64,000 bases of DNA from an uncultured Rikenellaceae bacterium (GCA_946486375.1 CAMLTW010000007.1:62001-126000); one strand, 5' to 3'; positions 27,358-36,500 are shown, counted from the first letter of the stretch. The notes: generated by a model from the sequence alone, not told the origin. Translations and numbers: made by a program.

Positions 27358-28387
27358 ATTGATCGATTTGCCGGTGGAATTCCCCTTCGCTCCCTTCCGC
27401 GAATTCCACTTCCACCGGAATGTAGTAGAGTTTCCGTTGCAGGCTGGGCGGGATTTTCTTCCGGTTGGTGAGTTTTACCGCGTCCTTTTCGGTCATCATC
27501 ACCAGCGTGTTTTTCGGAGACACGGCCAGCGCGCTTTTGAGGCGTTCCAGGTCCCGTACCTTATAGGAATGGTGATCCGGGTAGACCATCGTCTTCACCA
27601 CGTCGAACCGTTCCCCCAGCCCGGCGAAGAAGCTTTTGGGATTGGCGATGCCGGCCAGTCCGATCACGTGCTGCCCCGGAACGGGCTTGCACCGTTCCAT
27701 GTCCGGAAACAGCGGCACGGGTTCCCCCGGCCGGAAATGGGAAAAATAGAGGGACTGGTAAGGATACAGGTGAAGTTCGTTGCTGACGACCCGGTAGTCG
27801 ATGGGCTTGACGCTGTCCGGGCATTTGGTGACCACGACGAACTGGGCCCGGTCCATCTGCTTGACGCTGTCCCGCAACCGTCCCAAAGGGAGAAATTTGT
27901 CCCTGTAAACCGGCTGGTGATAGTCCATCAGCAGGACGTTCACCCACGCTTCGACATGCCGGTGCTGGAAAGCGTCGTCCAGAATCACCAGGTTGATTTC
28001 GGGATGGAGTTTGCGCAGTTTGCGGATTCCCTCGGCCCGTTTTTCGCACACCGCCACCGGAATATGGGGAAATTTGAGCTTGATCTGCTTGGGTTCGTCT
28101 CCGATTTTCAGGTAGGACATGTCGGGCGTGGCCAGGACGAATCCGCGCGTCCGCCGCTTGTAGCCCCTCGAAAGGACGGCCACGTTATATTCCCGGCTGA
28201 AATGCCGCACCAGCATTTCGGTATGCGGGGTTTTCCCGGTTCCTCCGACCGTCAGGTTTCCTACGCACACGATGGGAATGTCGAACTCTTCGCTCCGGTA
28301 GATTCCCCAGTCGAAAAGTTTGTGACGGATGTTGACCGCCAGCCCGTACATCCACGACAACGGCGCCGCAAGAATTCCTTTGAACAT
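27314..28387 (-). CDS. lpxK: LpxK, tetraacyldisaccharide 4'-kinase
   Basis: Inner-membrane-associated kinase that phosphorylates the 4' position of the lipid A disaccharide. The 357-residue protein begins with a hydrophobic segment and has the P-loop VGNLTVGGTGKTPHTEML near residues 41-60. Further LpxK blocks include LSRGYKRRTRGF, ILDDAFQHRHV and LVMMTEKDAVKL. The 44-base overlap with the nucleoside phosphorylase start indicates translational coupling. Confidence 0.96.
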   Translation of the reverse strand: MFKGILAAPLSWMYGLAVNIRHKLFDWGIYRSEEFDIPIVCVGNLTVGGTGKTPHTEMLVRHFSREYNVAVLSRGYKRRTRGFVLATPDMSYLKIGDEPKQIKLKFPHIPVAVCEKRAEGIRKLRKLHPEINLVILDDAFQHRHVEAWVNVLLMDYHQPVYRDKFLPLGRLRDSVKQMDRAQFVVVTKCPDSVKPIDYRVVSNELHLYPYQSLYFSHFRPGEPVPLFPDMERCKPVPGQHVIGLAGIANPKSFFAGLGERFDVVKTMVYPDHHSYKVRDLERLKSALAVSPKNTLVMMTEKDAVKLTNRKKIPPSLQRKLYYIPVEVEFAEGSEGEFHRQIDQYVRTNQKYSILHPE

Positions 28388-28489
28388 TCGTTGATGATTA
28401 CACGATTTTCAAAATTAAGTTTAAAATTTTGAAACTCAAAATATAGGGGCATATTAATTGCCTTCGCTCCGGATATCGGGGAAAATAAG

Positions 28490-28497
28490 TACCTTTG
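28490..28497 (+). promoter_or_regulatory. -7 element for the DUF3467 gene
   Basis: TACCTTTG fits TAnnTTTG exactly, 27 bases before the ATG at 28525. It lies in the spacer divergent from lpxK. No -33 box is obvious. Confidence 0.5.
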
Positions 28498-28524
28498 AAA
28501 CTCATTTCAAAACACCTTGACAAT

Positions 28525-28845
28525 ATGGCTGAAACGAAAGAAAACCGGAACGAAATCGGGATCGAACTGAGCGATGCGGTGGCCGAAGGAATCTATTCCA
28601 ATATGGCCGTCATCTCCCATTCTTCGTCGGAATTCGTGGCGGATTTCATCCGGGTGCTTCCCGGCATCCCCAAAGCGCAGGTGAAGAGCCGGATCATCCT
28701 CACGCCCGAACATGCCAAACGCCTGCTGCTGTCCCTGGAAGACAACATCCGCAAGTACGAATCGGTGTTCGGCGAAATTTCCATTCCCCAGCCTCGCGGG
28801 GAGGCTCCCGATTTCCCGGTGGTCTTCGGCAAGGGGCAGGCCTGA
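28525..28845 (+). CDS. DUF3467-family small protein
   Basis: Cytoplasmic protein of 106 residues, unknown function, conserved in Bacteroidota and some archaea. It shows the family pattern: EIGIELSDAVAEGIYSNMAV early, VADFIRVLPG in the middle, and VKSRIILTPEHAKRLLLSLEDNIRKYE late. ATG 28525 was chosen rather than the upstream TTG because it follows the -7 box at a normal distance and matches the family start. It is a single gene between lpxK and the acylation operon. Confidence 0.85.
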   Translation: MAETKENRNEIGIELSDAVAEGIYSNMAVISHSSSEFVADFIRVLPGIPKAQVKSRIILTPEHAKRLLLSLEDNIRKYESVFGEISIPQPRGEAPDFPVVFGKGQA

Positions 28846-28932
28846 GGCCGGAATGCCGGCCGGAACGGAGAAGCGGCCTTCGATCGGGACGGACGGTTCT
28901 GATTTTGCCGGTATACCGAACTGAAAAATAAC

Positions 28933-28940
28933 TATATTTG
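28933..28940 (+). promoter_or_regulatory. -7 element for the SGNH/MBOAT operon
   Basis: TATATTTG fits TAnnTTTG exactly, 34 bases before the first SGNH gene. A TTTG at 28904-28907 is 25 bases upstream, longer than the usual 19-base spacing. Confidence 0.5.
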
Positions 28941-28974
28941 CACCCGCTTTGTTACAGTCGGATGAGGTTTTCGG

Positions 28975-30378
28975 ATGAAACGCAACGGTAATCGCCTGTG
29001 GGAAATTCCCCTGATGCTGCTGACGGTTCTGGCCGTGCTGGCCGGGCTGTCGCATCTTCCGGAGCCGGGGTTCAAAGACTTCGGGCTCCGGCCGGTGAAC
29101 CTGTTTTCCGACCTGCTCCGGGAACGGGTCACGGAAACGGACGATTTCGGTGCCGAAAACCTGTTGGCGGAATCCCGCGTTCCGGGACAGGTTCCGGTCG
29201 TATCGCGCAAACCGGAAGACACAGTGGGAAAGGGCGGGCGACCCCGTCCGTCCGCCGACCCGAACGTCGTGCCCATTGAGGATTATTCCGGGGAGGCGGA
29301 GTCGATGAAGTATTTCGTGGAGGCGCTCCGGAACATAAAAAAAATGGGGCGGCCCGTGCGGATCGCCTTCGTGGGGGATTCGTTCATCGAAGGGGACATC
29401 CTGACGGGCGACCTGCGGGAGAACCTGCAGGCGGCTTACGGGGGGCGCGGCGTGGGATTCATCCCGCTGGCTCCCCCGGTGACTTACCGCAACACGCTCC
29501 GGCAGCATTTCCGCAACTGGAAAGCGTTCTCGATGGTGAACTACCCCCGCGTGGATCGCAGCAAGCTGATCCTGAGCGGACAGTATTTCGTACCGGAAAA
29601 GGACGCTTCGGTTTCCGTGGAGAGCACTTCGGCGATGGAACACGCCGCCGCCTGCGGAAAGGTTTCCCTCCTCTACTCCAACCGAGGCGAAGCCGTGGCC
29701 AGCTTCCGGATCAACGGAGAGACCCGCCACCGGTTCGACCTGGAACCCCGCGAAGGGCTGCAACTGCTCGATGTCCGGGGGGAGGACATCCGCTCGCTGG
29801 AAATGACGATGGAAAACGCCGACCGGTTCGTCGGGTACGGGCTTTTCCTGCACGATGACGAGGGAATCTATGTGGACAACTTTTCGTTGCGGAGTTCCAC
29901 GGGCCTCACCCTTTCCGTGACCGACCGGGAACGGCTGGAGGAGATGAACGGACTGGTGAAGTTCGATCTGGTGGTGTTGCAGTACGGGCTGAACGTGGCC
30001 GAGCCCGACAAGGTTTCCTACAAAGGGTACAAGGAACAGATGGTGAACGTGGTGAACCACCTGAAGGCATCCATGCCGGAAACCAGTTTCCTGATCTTCG
30101 GCATCGGCGACCGGAATTTCAAGTCCGGGGACGGCCGGATGGTGACCATGCCGGGAATCGTCAGCATGGTGGAAACCCAGCGGGAAATCGCCCGCGAGTC
30201 CGGCGTGGCGTTCTGGGACACCTTCCGGGCCATGGGAGGACGCAACAGCATGGCCCGGTTCGTGCACCATTCTCCGCCGCTGGCCAACAAGGATTACACC
30301 CACATCAATTACGCCGGGGGAAAGAAACTGGCGGATGCGTTCGCCGCTTCCCTCCGGGACGCTTTAAACCGATACTGA
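28975..30378 (+). CDS. SGNH/GDSL-family protein, first of an acylation operon
   Basis: Predicted exported, membrane-anchored SGNH hydrolase-fold protein of 467 residues. An N-terminal membrane segment (about 9-27) is followed by a spacer and then the SGNH domain. Block I is FVGDSFIEGD near residue 131. Block V is YTHINYAGGKK near residue 442. A central insertion of beta type (about 220-300) resembles the carbohydrate-binding part of alginate acetylation proteins. Together with the next SGNH gene and the MBOAT gene it should perform O-acylation of an extracytoplasmic glycan; the glycan is not identified. Confidence 0.85.
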   Translation: MKRNGNRLWEIPLMLLTVLAVLAGLSHLPEPGFKDFGLRPVNLFSDLLRERVTETDDFGAENLLAESRVPGQVPVVSRKPEDTVGKGGRPRPSADPNVVPIEDYSGEAESMKYFVEALRNIKKMGRPVRIAFVGDSFIEGDILTGDLRENLQAAYGGRGVGFIPLAPPVTYRNTLRQHFRNWKAFSMVNYPRVDRSKLILSGQYFVPEKDASVSVESTSAMEHAAACGKVSLLYSNRGEAVASFRINGETRHRFDLEPREGLQLLDVRGEDIRSLEMTMENADRFVGYGLFLHDDEGIYVDNFSLRSSTGLTLSVTDRERLEEMNGLVKFDLVVLQYGLNVAEPDKVSYKGYKEQMVNVVNHLKASMPETSFLIFGIGDRNFKSGDGRMVTMPGIVSMVETQREIARESGVAFWDTFRAMGGRNSMARFVHHSPPLANKDYTHINYAGGKKLADAFAASLRDALNRY

Positions 30379-30382
30379 GACT

Positions 30383-31795
30383 TTGAAATCGACCGTACGA
30401 TACATATTGAGCTGCGCAGCCGCCGGGCTGATCGGATGGAATGCGGCATCCGGGCAGGGAACGCCGGCCCCGCTCGCTTTCGGCGGGATCATCGACCCGC
30501 AGGCCAACGTGATCCGGGACGACAGCGGTTCGCTCGTCCGGTTCTATGAGCGGCTTTTCCGGGTGAAGGAGGCGGGAAGCGACAGCGGCGTGGTGGCTTC
30601 CGTGCTGCACATCGGGGACTCGCACGTGCAGGGGGGATTCCTGACGGGACGGCTGATGAAGCGGTTCCACGGGGATTTCGGCAATGCGGGCCGGGGACTG
30701 ATCGTGCCGCTGCGGATCGCCAAGACCAACGAGCCCTACGATTACGTCATCCGTTCCGCCTCGGCCTGGAACAGCGCCCGCTGCCTTCAGCGCAGCCCCC
30801 GGATTCCGATGGGGCTGGGCGGCATTTCCATCCAGAGCTGCGCTCCGCAGTTTTCGCTGCACGTGGGAGCCAATCCCCGCGACAAGGAACTGTATGCGTT
30901 CAGCCGGGTGCGGGTGCTGCACCATCCGAAGGCGCCCCGGCTGGAGGTCGTTTCCCCGGCGGACACCGGGATGCGGCTCCGTCCGGCTTACGTCGACGGG
31001 AACAATCCGTACGTGACGACCGTCGAGCTGGGCCGGGAAGTGACCGCGGTCGATCTGGAAGGAAGGACGCGGCAGAGCGGGGATTCGGCGGTGTACTACG
31101 GTTTCGTGCTGGAGAACGGGAAAAGCGGCGTGCTGTACCATGCGGTAGGCGTGAACGGGGCCCGGTACGTGCACTGGTCGTGGATAGACGGCATGGGAGC
31201 GCAGGCCGAAGCCCTGGAACCAGACCTGATCGTTTTTCAGCTGGGACTGAACGAGGCTTTCATGGGCGGCTTCAACGAAGCGCGTTTCCTGCAGGGCGTG
31301 GACGACATCGTGCGCCGACTGAAGGAGCGGAATCCGCGGGCGGGCATCCTGCTGACGACCCCGGCGGAATGCTACATGCGGAAAACGGTGAACGGGCAGC
31401 GGACGTTCGTGCCCAACCCTTATATCGGCCCGATCAGCCGGGCGATCGTGAAGTATGCGGCGGAGAACGGTTATGCCTGCTGGGACCTGTACTCCGTTTC
31501 GGGAGGAAAGGGGTCGGGCGCGAAGTGGCTGCAGAAAAAGCTGTTCGCCGCCGATCGGGTGCATTACAATGCGACGGGGTACAACCTGCTGGCCGATGCA
31601 CTCTACGATGCGTTGATGAAGGGTTATCGGCGGTATGCATCCGTCCGTCCCGATTACGCGACGGCGCCGGGCACCACCCTGTACCGCCGGGCCGGGGTGC
31701 TTCCGAGCGGCGGGGTCCGCCTTTCGGTCGACGCGCTTTACGATGCGATGAATAACGGATACGGAATCCATGGGATTGCTTACGGTAACCGATAA
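30383..31795 (+). CDS. SGNH/GDSL-family protein, second of the acylation operon
   Basis: Exported SGNH-fold protein of 470 residues with a signal peptide ending near AASGQG. Block I reads HIGDSHVQGGF, the Asn block reads FQLGLNEAF, and the Ser-His block reads RVHYNATGYN. The start is apparently a TTG at 30383, four bases after the previous stop; no ATG or GTG gives a better signal peptide. It shares the general plan with the upstream gene but is clearly diverged. The 3' end overlaps the MBOAT gene by 26 bases, indicating coupling. Confidence 0.85.
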   Translation: MKSTVRYILSCAAAGLIGWNAASGQGTPAPLAFGGIIDPQANVIRDDSGSLVRFYERLFRVKEAGSDSGVVASVLHIGDSHVQGGFLTGRLMKRFHGDFGNAGRGLIVPLRIAKTNEPYDYVIRSASAWNSARCLQRSPRIPMGLGGISIQSCAPQFSLHVGANPRDKELYAFSRVRVLHHPKAPRLEVVSPADTGMRLRPAYVDGNNPYVTTVELGREVTAVDLEGRTRQSGDSAVYYGFVLENGKSGVLYHAVGVNGARYVHWSWIDGMGAQAEALEPDLIVFQLGLNEAFMGGFNEARFLQGVDDIVRRLKERNPRAGILLTTPAECYMRKTVNGQRTFVPNPYIGPISRAIVKYAAENGYACWDLYSVSGGKGSGAKWLQKKLFAADRVHYNATGYNLLADALYDALMKGYRRYASVRPDYATAPGTTLYRRAGVLPSGGVRLSVDALYDAMNNGYGIHGIAYGNR

Positions 31796-33263
31796 CCTGC
31801 TCGACCTGCTTCGGTACGATCCGCAGGAACCGATGCTGTTCAACAGCGCGCTGTTCCTGTTCCTCTACACGGGGGTGATGGTCGTATACGGCACCCTCCG
31901 GGAGAAGGGGTTCGCCCGGATTCTTTTCCTGACGCTTTTTTCCTATTATTTTTACTACAAGTCCAGCGGATTTTACTTCCTGCTTCTGCTGCTGCTTTCC
32001 GTCTCGGATTTTCTGATCGGACGGCGGATCGCCCGCACGGAGGGAAAAGGGGGGAAACGGGCCTGGCTCATGCTCTCGCTGGCGTTGGATCTGGGGCTGC
32101 TGGTCTATTTCAAGTACACCAATTTCCTGTTCCAGACCTTCGCCGATCTGTTCCGCAAGCCGTTCGATCCCTTCGACATCATCCTGCCCGTAGGGATTTC
32201 GTTCTTTACGTTCCAGTCGATCAGCTACGTCATCGACATTTACCGGGGGAAGATCGAACCCCTCCGCAACTGGTTCGACTACAATTTCTACCTCTCGTTC
32301 TTCCCGCAGCTGGTGGCCGGGCCGATCGTCCGGGCGCGGGACTTCCTGCCCCAAATCCGGCAAAAACCGGTGGTGACGCGGGAAATGTTCGGTCGGGCGG
32401 TCTACCTGATCGCCGCCGGGCTGTTCAAGAAGGCGGTCATTTCGGACTACATCAGCGTCAATTTCGTAGACCGGATTTTCGACAATCCGGGCCTGTATTC
32501 GGGCGTGGAAAACCTGATGGGGGTCTATGGGTACGCCCTGCAGATCTACTGCGATTTTTCGGGGTATTCGGATATGGCCATCGGGATCGCCCTGTTGCTG
32601 GGATTTCATTTCAGCATCAATTTCGATTCTCCCTACAAGTCGGCCACCATCACCGAGTTCTGGCGCCGTTGGCACATTTCCCTGTCGAGCTGGCTGAAAG
32701 ACTACCTGTACATTTCGATGGGCGGGAACCGGAAAGGACGCAAACGCACCTATGCCAACCTCATGGCGACCATGACGCTCGGCGGACTGTGGCACGGGGC
32801 GTCCCTGCGGTTCATCCTCTGGGGCGTCGTCCACGGAGCTTCGCTTGCGGTGCACAAATTTTTTCTGGAACGCTTTCCCCGGCTGACCCGCAAGACGGGA
32901 AGCGAAATGAAACCGTGGCGCCGGGCGCTGGGGGTCTTGCTGACGTTCAACCTCGTGTGCGCCTGCTGGGTCTTTTTCCGGGCCGACGGCATGGACAGGG
33001 CTCTCGAAGTTTTCCGGCGGATCTTCACCGCCTTCCATCCCGAAGTCTTCGGGGAAATGATCGCGGGCTACAAGCCGGTTTTCGCCTTGATCGCGCTCGG
33101 CTATCTGGCGCATTTCCTGCCCGCCCGGTGGGAGGATTACTGGTGCGGGGTGCTGACGCGCACCCATTTCGTGGGAAAGGCGGCCCTGCTCGTCTTCGTG
33201 ATCTGGATCGTCGTGCAGGTCAAGTCGAGCGACATCGTGCCGTTCATCTATTTCCAGTTCTGA
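31770..33263 (+). CDS. MBOAT-family O-acyltransferase (AlgI/DltB-like)
   Basis: Polytopic inner-membrane acyltransferase, 497 residues, that passes an acyl group (often acetyl) across the membrane for glycan O-acylation. It shows the family motifs FFPQLVAGPIVRARDFLP, YCDFSGYSDMAIG, FWRRWHISLSSWLKDYLY and LGGLWHGASLRF; the last contains the catalytic His. About 10-12 membrane segments are visible. With two SGNH partners upstream it forms a compact three-gene operon comparable to AlgI-AlgJ/AlgX. Donor and acceptor are unknown. Confidence 0.93.
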   Translation: MGLLTVTDNLLDLLRYDPQEPMLFNSALFLFLYTGVMVVYGTLREKGFARILFLTLFSYYFYYKSSGFYFLLLLLLSVSDFLIGRRIARTEGKGGKRAWLMLSLALDLGLLVYFKYTNFLFQTFADLFRKPFDPFDIILPVGISFFTFQSISYVIDIYRGKIEPLRNWFDYNFYLSFFPQLVAGPIVRARDFLPQIRQKPVVTREMFGRAVYLIAAGLFKKAVISDYISVNFVDRIFDNPGLYSGVENLMGVYGYALQIYCDFSGYSDMAIGIALLLGFHFSINFDSPYKSATITEFWRRWHISLSSWLKDYLYISMGGNRKGRKRTYANLMATMTLGGLWHGASLRFILWGVVHGASLAVHKFFLERFPRLTRKTGSEMKPWRRALGVLLTFNLVCACWVFFRADGMDRALEVFRRIFTAFHPEVFGEMIAGYKPVFALIALGYLAHFLPARWEDYWCGVLTRTHFVGKAALLVFVIWIVVQVKSSDIVPFIYFQF

Positions 33264-33273
33264 CCGGGCCGGG

Positions 33274-34167
33274 TCAGGAACCCAGGAAAATCAGGTACAT
33301 GCCGATCAGGACGAAGCCCAGCAGCACGGCCTTGACGAGGATATGCCGTTCGTGGAACAGAACCGCTCCGGCGACGAAGGGGACGATCACCCCGCCCTTC
33401 CGGATGGTGGACACCACCGAAATCAGCGAACCGTCCAGACTGAGGGAATAGAAGTAGAGGAAGTCCGAAACGGTCAGGAACAGCGAAATGTACAGGATCG
33501 AATTCCGCCAGCGGAACGGAGTGGAGTGTTTCCGGTGGGGGTACCACAATACCATCAGCACGGGAATCATCAGGAAGGTCTGGTAATAGGCCGTGTAAAC
33601 CTGCACGGCCGCCTTGTCGAAGGTCGTGACCAGGTGCTTGTCCCACAGGCTGCTGAGCGCTCCCAGCAGGGTCGCCAGAAAGATCAGGTAAATCCATTTG
33701 TTCTTTTCGAAGACGATGCCTTCCCGTTTGCCCACGGAGGAAAACAGGATCAGGGCGATCATGGCCAGCAGGGTACCCGCCCACTGGTAGCCGTTCAGCC
33801 GCTCGGAGAACAGCAGGATGGCTCCGATCAGGATGAAGGCGGGCTGGGTGGCCTTGATGGAAGAGGTGATGATGAGCGGCAGGTTCTTGACGGCGAAGTA
33901 GCCGGAAATCCACGAGGAGAGCACGATGACCGCTTTCAGGAAAATGGCGCCGTGGGCCGTGAGGGTGATCGCCGGAACGTGGAACGGGGTGCCGTCCAGC
34001 CAGCCGGTCGCCGCGGAGACGATCGAAAACGGCAGGAAGATCAGGGCGCTGATGATCACGTTCAGGAACAGCACCGGAAGGACGGCGTTGCCGTTGAGGG
34101 CCACCTTTTTGGTGACCTCGTAAAATCCCAGCAACAGGGCCGACAGTACGGCCAGCAATACCCACAT
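33274..34167 (-). CDS. EamA/DMT-family transporter
   Basis: Inner-membrane protein with about ten hydrophobic helices in two EamA halves, 297 residues. The N-terminal half starts MWVLLAVLSALLLGFYEVTKK, and VVSTIRKGGVIVPFVAGAVLF lies near the end. The family moves small metabolites; substrate is unknown. An upstream in-frame ATG at 34215 is rejected because a terminator stem (34201-34225) and a -7 box (34186-34193) lie between it and 34167. It is convergent with the MBOAT gene, with 10 bases between the stops. Confidence 0.85.
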   Translation of the reverse strand: MWVLLAVLSALLLGFYEVTKKVALNGNAVLPVLFLNVIISALIFLPFSIVSAATGWLDGTPFHVPAITLTAHGAIFLKAVIVLSSWISGYFAVKNLPLIITSSIKATQPAFILIGAILLFSERLNGYQWAGTLLAMIALILFSSVGKREGIVFEKNKWIYLIFLATLLGALSSLWDKHLVTTFDKAAVQVYTAYYQTFLMIPVLMVLWYPHRKHSTPFRWRNSILYISLFLTVSDFLYFYSLSLDGSLISVVSTIRKGGVIVPFVAGAVLFHERHILVKAVLLGFVLIGMYLIFLGS

Positions 34168-34185
34168 ACCCGGAAAATTTGGGGA

Positions 34186-34193
34186 CAAAAGTA
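34186..34193 (-). promoter_or_regulatory. -7 element for the EamA transporter gene
   Basis: The reverse strand reads TACTTTTG, an exact TAnnTTTG match, 18 bases upstream of ATG 34167. It sits directly after the terminator of the upstream peptidase gene. Confidence 0.55.
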
Positions 34194-34196
34194 AGC

Positions 34197-34225
34197 AAAA
34201 AATCGCTCCCGGCAAGGGAGCGATT
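34197..34225 (-). terminator. Terminator of the zinc metallopeptidase gene
   Basis: Perfect ten-base stem AATCGCTCCC/GGGAGCGATT with a five-base loop. On the reverse strand the stem ends in a run of six Ts. It lies 26 bases past the peptidase stop and only a few bases before the next promoter. Confidence 0.85.
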
Positions 34226-34250
34226 CCGATGATTCAGAAAGGATTGGAGA

Positions 34251-34937
34251 TCAGTCCCGCCCTCGGGCGAACCCCAGATAGTAGATGATGGTGGCGACGG
34301 CCGAAAGCGCTGCGACCAGGTAGGTGCGGGCCGCCCAGGACAGGGCTTCTTTCGCCTGCCCGTACTGGGCGGAATTGACCATCCCCGAAGACTGGAGCCA
34401 TGCCAGCGCCCGGTGCGAAGCGTTGTATTCCACCGGCAGGGTGATGATGCTGAACAGGGCCGACAGCCCCAGCAGGCCGATGCCTATCCAGAACAATTCC
34501 GGAAAGGTCTTCATCAGCAGGATGCCGGCGATGATGATCCACAGCGACCACGTCGAGGCGAACGAGACCACGGGCACCAGCGCCGAGCGGAGTTTCAACG
34601 GGGCGTAATGGGTGGCATGCTGTACGGCGTGCCCGCATTCGTGAGCCGCCACGGCCGCAGCCGATACGCTGTTGCTGTCGTAGACCGATTCGCTCAGGTT
34701 GACCGTTTTGGTCAACGGGTTGTAATGGTCGGTGAGCTGTCCGCGGGTGGAGACCACCTTCACGTCATTGATTCCATTGTCGTGCAGCATTTTTTCCGCC
34801 ACCTGCCGTCCGGTCAGACCGCCCGGAAAAGGTACCTGCGAGTATTTCTTGAAAACCGATTGCAGGCGGGCCTGCACGATGAAGCCCGCGATGCCGATGA
34901 TGATGACCAGCCAGATTTCAGGACCGAAGTAATACAT
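34251..34937 (-). CDS. Membrane zinc metallopeptidase (YugP/DUF2268-like, HECGH)
   Basis: Integral membrane protein of 228 residues from ATG 34937. A first helix (residues 8-22) leads to a domain with HECGHAVQH at residues 99-107, the zinc-binding HExxH of the YugP-type neutral zinc metallopeptidases. Two hydrophobic segments follow, then EYNASHRALAWL, another family signature, and a last helix. Substrate unknown. The start was chosen at MYYFGPEIW because this is the family N terminus and the longer frame adds a charged tail without homology. Confidence 0.9.
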   Translation of the reverse strand: MYYFGPEIWLVIIIGIAGFIVQARLQSVFKKYSQVPFPGGLTGRQVAEKMLHDNGINDVKVVSTRGQLTDHYNPLTKTVNLSESVYDSNSVSAAAVAAHECGHAVQHATHYAPLKLRSALVPVVSFASTWSLWIIIAGILLMKTFPELFWIGIGLLGLSALFSIITLPVEYNASHRALAWLQSSGMVNSAQYGQAKEALSWAARTYLVAALSAVATIIYYLGFARGRD

Positions 34938-35110
34938 AATTCGACTTTTTAGATGTTGTCTTTCGAAATGTTTCCGGAATTCCGCGCACCGTTTCCGGAG
35001 CCGCCTTCGTTCGTCGTATTTCCAAAACGGTGCCAGATGCCGGTTCGGTATCCGGAAACACAAAAGAAATGAATTTTCGGGAAAGGAAAAAATTATTGAA
35101 AACGAATCTT

Positions 35111-35118
35111 TATTTTTG
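35111..35118 (+). promoter_or_regulatory. -7 element for the tsaC operon
   Basis: TATTTTTG is an exact TAnnTTTG match, 52 bases before ATG 35171 and divergent from the peptidase gene. Confidence 0.5.
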
Positions 35119-35170
35119 CGATCATCCGGACTTCCCGCCGGGGAGAGTTCGGAGGCGAAAAAAACTGGAA

Positions 35171-35782
35171 ATGAAAGAGGAAAGACTGAAAGGGGGGCGG
35201 CCTGCGTCCGATCCCGTGCTCGAAGAACAAGTGTCCGAAGCGCTGGCGGTGTTGAAACGGGGGGGGATCATTCTCTACCCTACCGATACCGTCTGGGGAA
35301 TCGGCTGCGACGCGACCAACCCGGAAGCCGTGGAAAAAATCTACCGGCTGAAACGGCGGGACGACCGGAAAAGCATGCTGGTGCTGCTCGACCGGATGGA
35401 CAACGTGGTGCGGTATGTCCGGCAGGTGCCCGAAGTGGCCTGGCAGCTGTTCGAGGTGGCCGACAAACCCCTCACGCTGGTTCTGCCGGAAGCCTGCGGG
35501 CTGGCTCCCAATCTGGTTCCGCCCGAAAAGACGATCGGCATCCGGATTCCCGACCACGAATTCTGTCGTCGCCTGATCCACCGCCTGAACCGGCCCCTGG
35601 TGTCCACTTCCGCCAACCTTTCGGGGGAAGCCTCCCCGCGGACGTTTTCGGAAATTTCGGCGGAAATCCGCGGCGGCGTGGACTGGACGGCCGATCCGGC
35701 GGTCGAAGGGAAGCCGACCCGGAAGCCGTCGAGCATCATCAAGCTGGGTTCCGGCGGAGAAGTGGAAATCCTCAGACCGTGA
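35171..35782 (+). CDS. TsaC/Sua5-type threonylcarbamoyl-AMP synthase
   Basis: Makes threonylcarbamoyl-AMP from threonine, bicarbonate and ATP, the first step of t6A synthesis; TsaD in this window does the transfer. The 203-residue YrdC-like protein has LKRGGIILYPTDTVWGIGCD, IYRLKRRDDRKSMLVLL (Lys/Arg nucleotide contacts), IGIRIPDHEF and STSANLSGE. It lacks the C-terminal Sua5 domain, so it is the short TsaC form. Start 35171 follows the -7 box and excludes an in-frame upstream extension with no homology. Four bases separate it from the thioesterase gene. Confidence 0.94.
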   Translation: MKEERLKGGRPASDPVLEEQVSEALAVLKRGGIILYPTDTVWGIGCDATNPEAVEKIYRLKRRDDRKSMLVLLDRMDNVVRYVRQVPEVAWQLFEVADKPLTLVLPEACGLAPNLVPPEKTIGIRIPDHEFCRRLIHRLNRPLVSTSANLSGEASPRTFSEISAEIRGGVDWTADPAVEGKPTRKPSSIIKLGSGGEVEILRP

Positions 35783-35786
35783 TGCC

Positions 35787-36209
35787 ATGACCACGGAGAC
35801 GAAGATACAGATGCGCTTTGCGGATACCGACATGCTGGGGCACGTGAACAACGTCAATCTCCAGCACTATTTCGATCTGGGAAAGGGGGATTATTTCGTG
35901 CGGGTGCTGCGCCTTTCCCCGCCGTGGATCACGCAGGGGTGGATCCAGAAGGCCACCAGTACCGTTTACGAAGCGCAAAGCCGCCTTGCGGAGCCCCTGA
36001 CCGTGCGAACGAAGCTGGAGAAAATCGGCACCAAAAGCATCACCCTGTATCAGGAACTCGTCAATCCGGAAACGGGGGAACTCAAGGCGTACAGCACTTC
36101 GGTGCTGGTGGCCTTCGATTTTCAGGCCCAGCGATCCATCCCGCTGCCGGAAGCGTGGCGGGAAGCGCTGACCGGAGGCCCGGAAACGGACGGCCCGCAG
36201 GAAATGTGA
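35787..36209 (+). CDS. Acyl-CoA thioesterase, hotdog fold (4HBT/YbgC-like)
   Basis: Cytoplasmic hotdog-fold thioesterase, 140 residues, expected to hydrolyse acyl-CoA or acyl-ACP. The N-terminal block IQMRFADTDMLGHVNNVNLQHYFD carries the 4HBT signature with the catalytic Asp. It is in an operon with tsaC (four-base gap). The substrate cannot be told from sequence. Confidence 0.88.
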   Translation: MTTETKIQMRFADTDMLGHVNNVNLQHYFDLGKGDYFVRVLRLSPPWITQGWIQKATSTVYEAQSRLAEPLTVRTKLEKIGTKSITLYQELVNPETGELKAYSTSVLVAFDFQAQRSIPLPEAWREALTGGPETDGPQEM

Positions 36210-36277
36210 ATTTCATTTTTCAGAGTGTTTCCCGTTTCTGCCTGAAGGACAAACGACGGAAAAGGTAAATGAATGCG

Positions 36278-36304
36278 AACGGCGTCCCTTTTGGGGCGCC
36301 GTTT
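36278..36304 (+). terminator. Terminator after the thioesterase gene
   Basis: Eleven-pair stem AACGGCGTCCC/GGGGCGCCGTT (one G-T pair) with loop TTTT, about 70 bases past the stop. Only three Ts follow. Confidence 0.55.
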
Positions 36305-36500
36305 CCTGTGCCCGCATCTCGGACGTCGTAGGTTTTCGGTGCGGACGGAAGACTGGCTGCCGGCTCCCGGAAAAGTTCTGGTATAAGTCTTGCAGGGTGT
36401 TTAGAACCGGTTTCGGCATGTTCCGGTCAGGAAAGGCCGGTTGTCCGAAACGCCCGGTGCGCGTAAACACCATTCAATAACCACATAAGATTCAAGTACC

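Noticed and set aside
34168-34215. Longer N terminus for the EamA transporter (start at 34215)
   Set aside because: A terminator stem and a -7 box lie between 34215 and the ATG at 34167, so the longer form would begin ahead of its own promoter.
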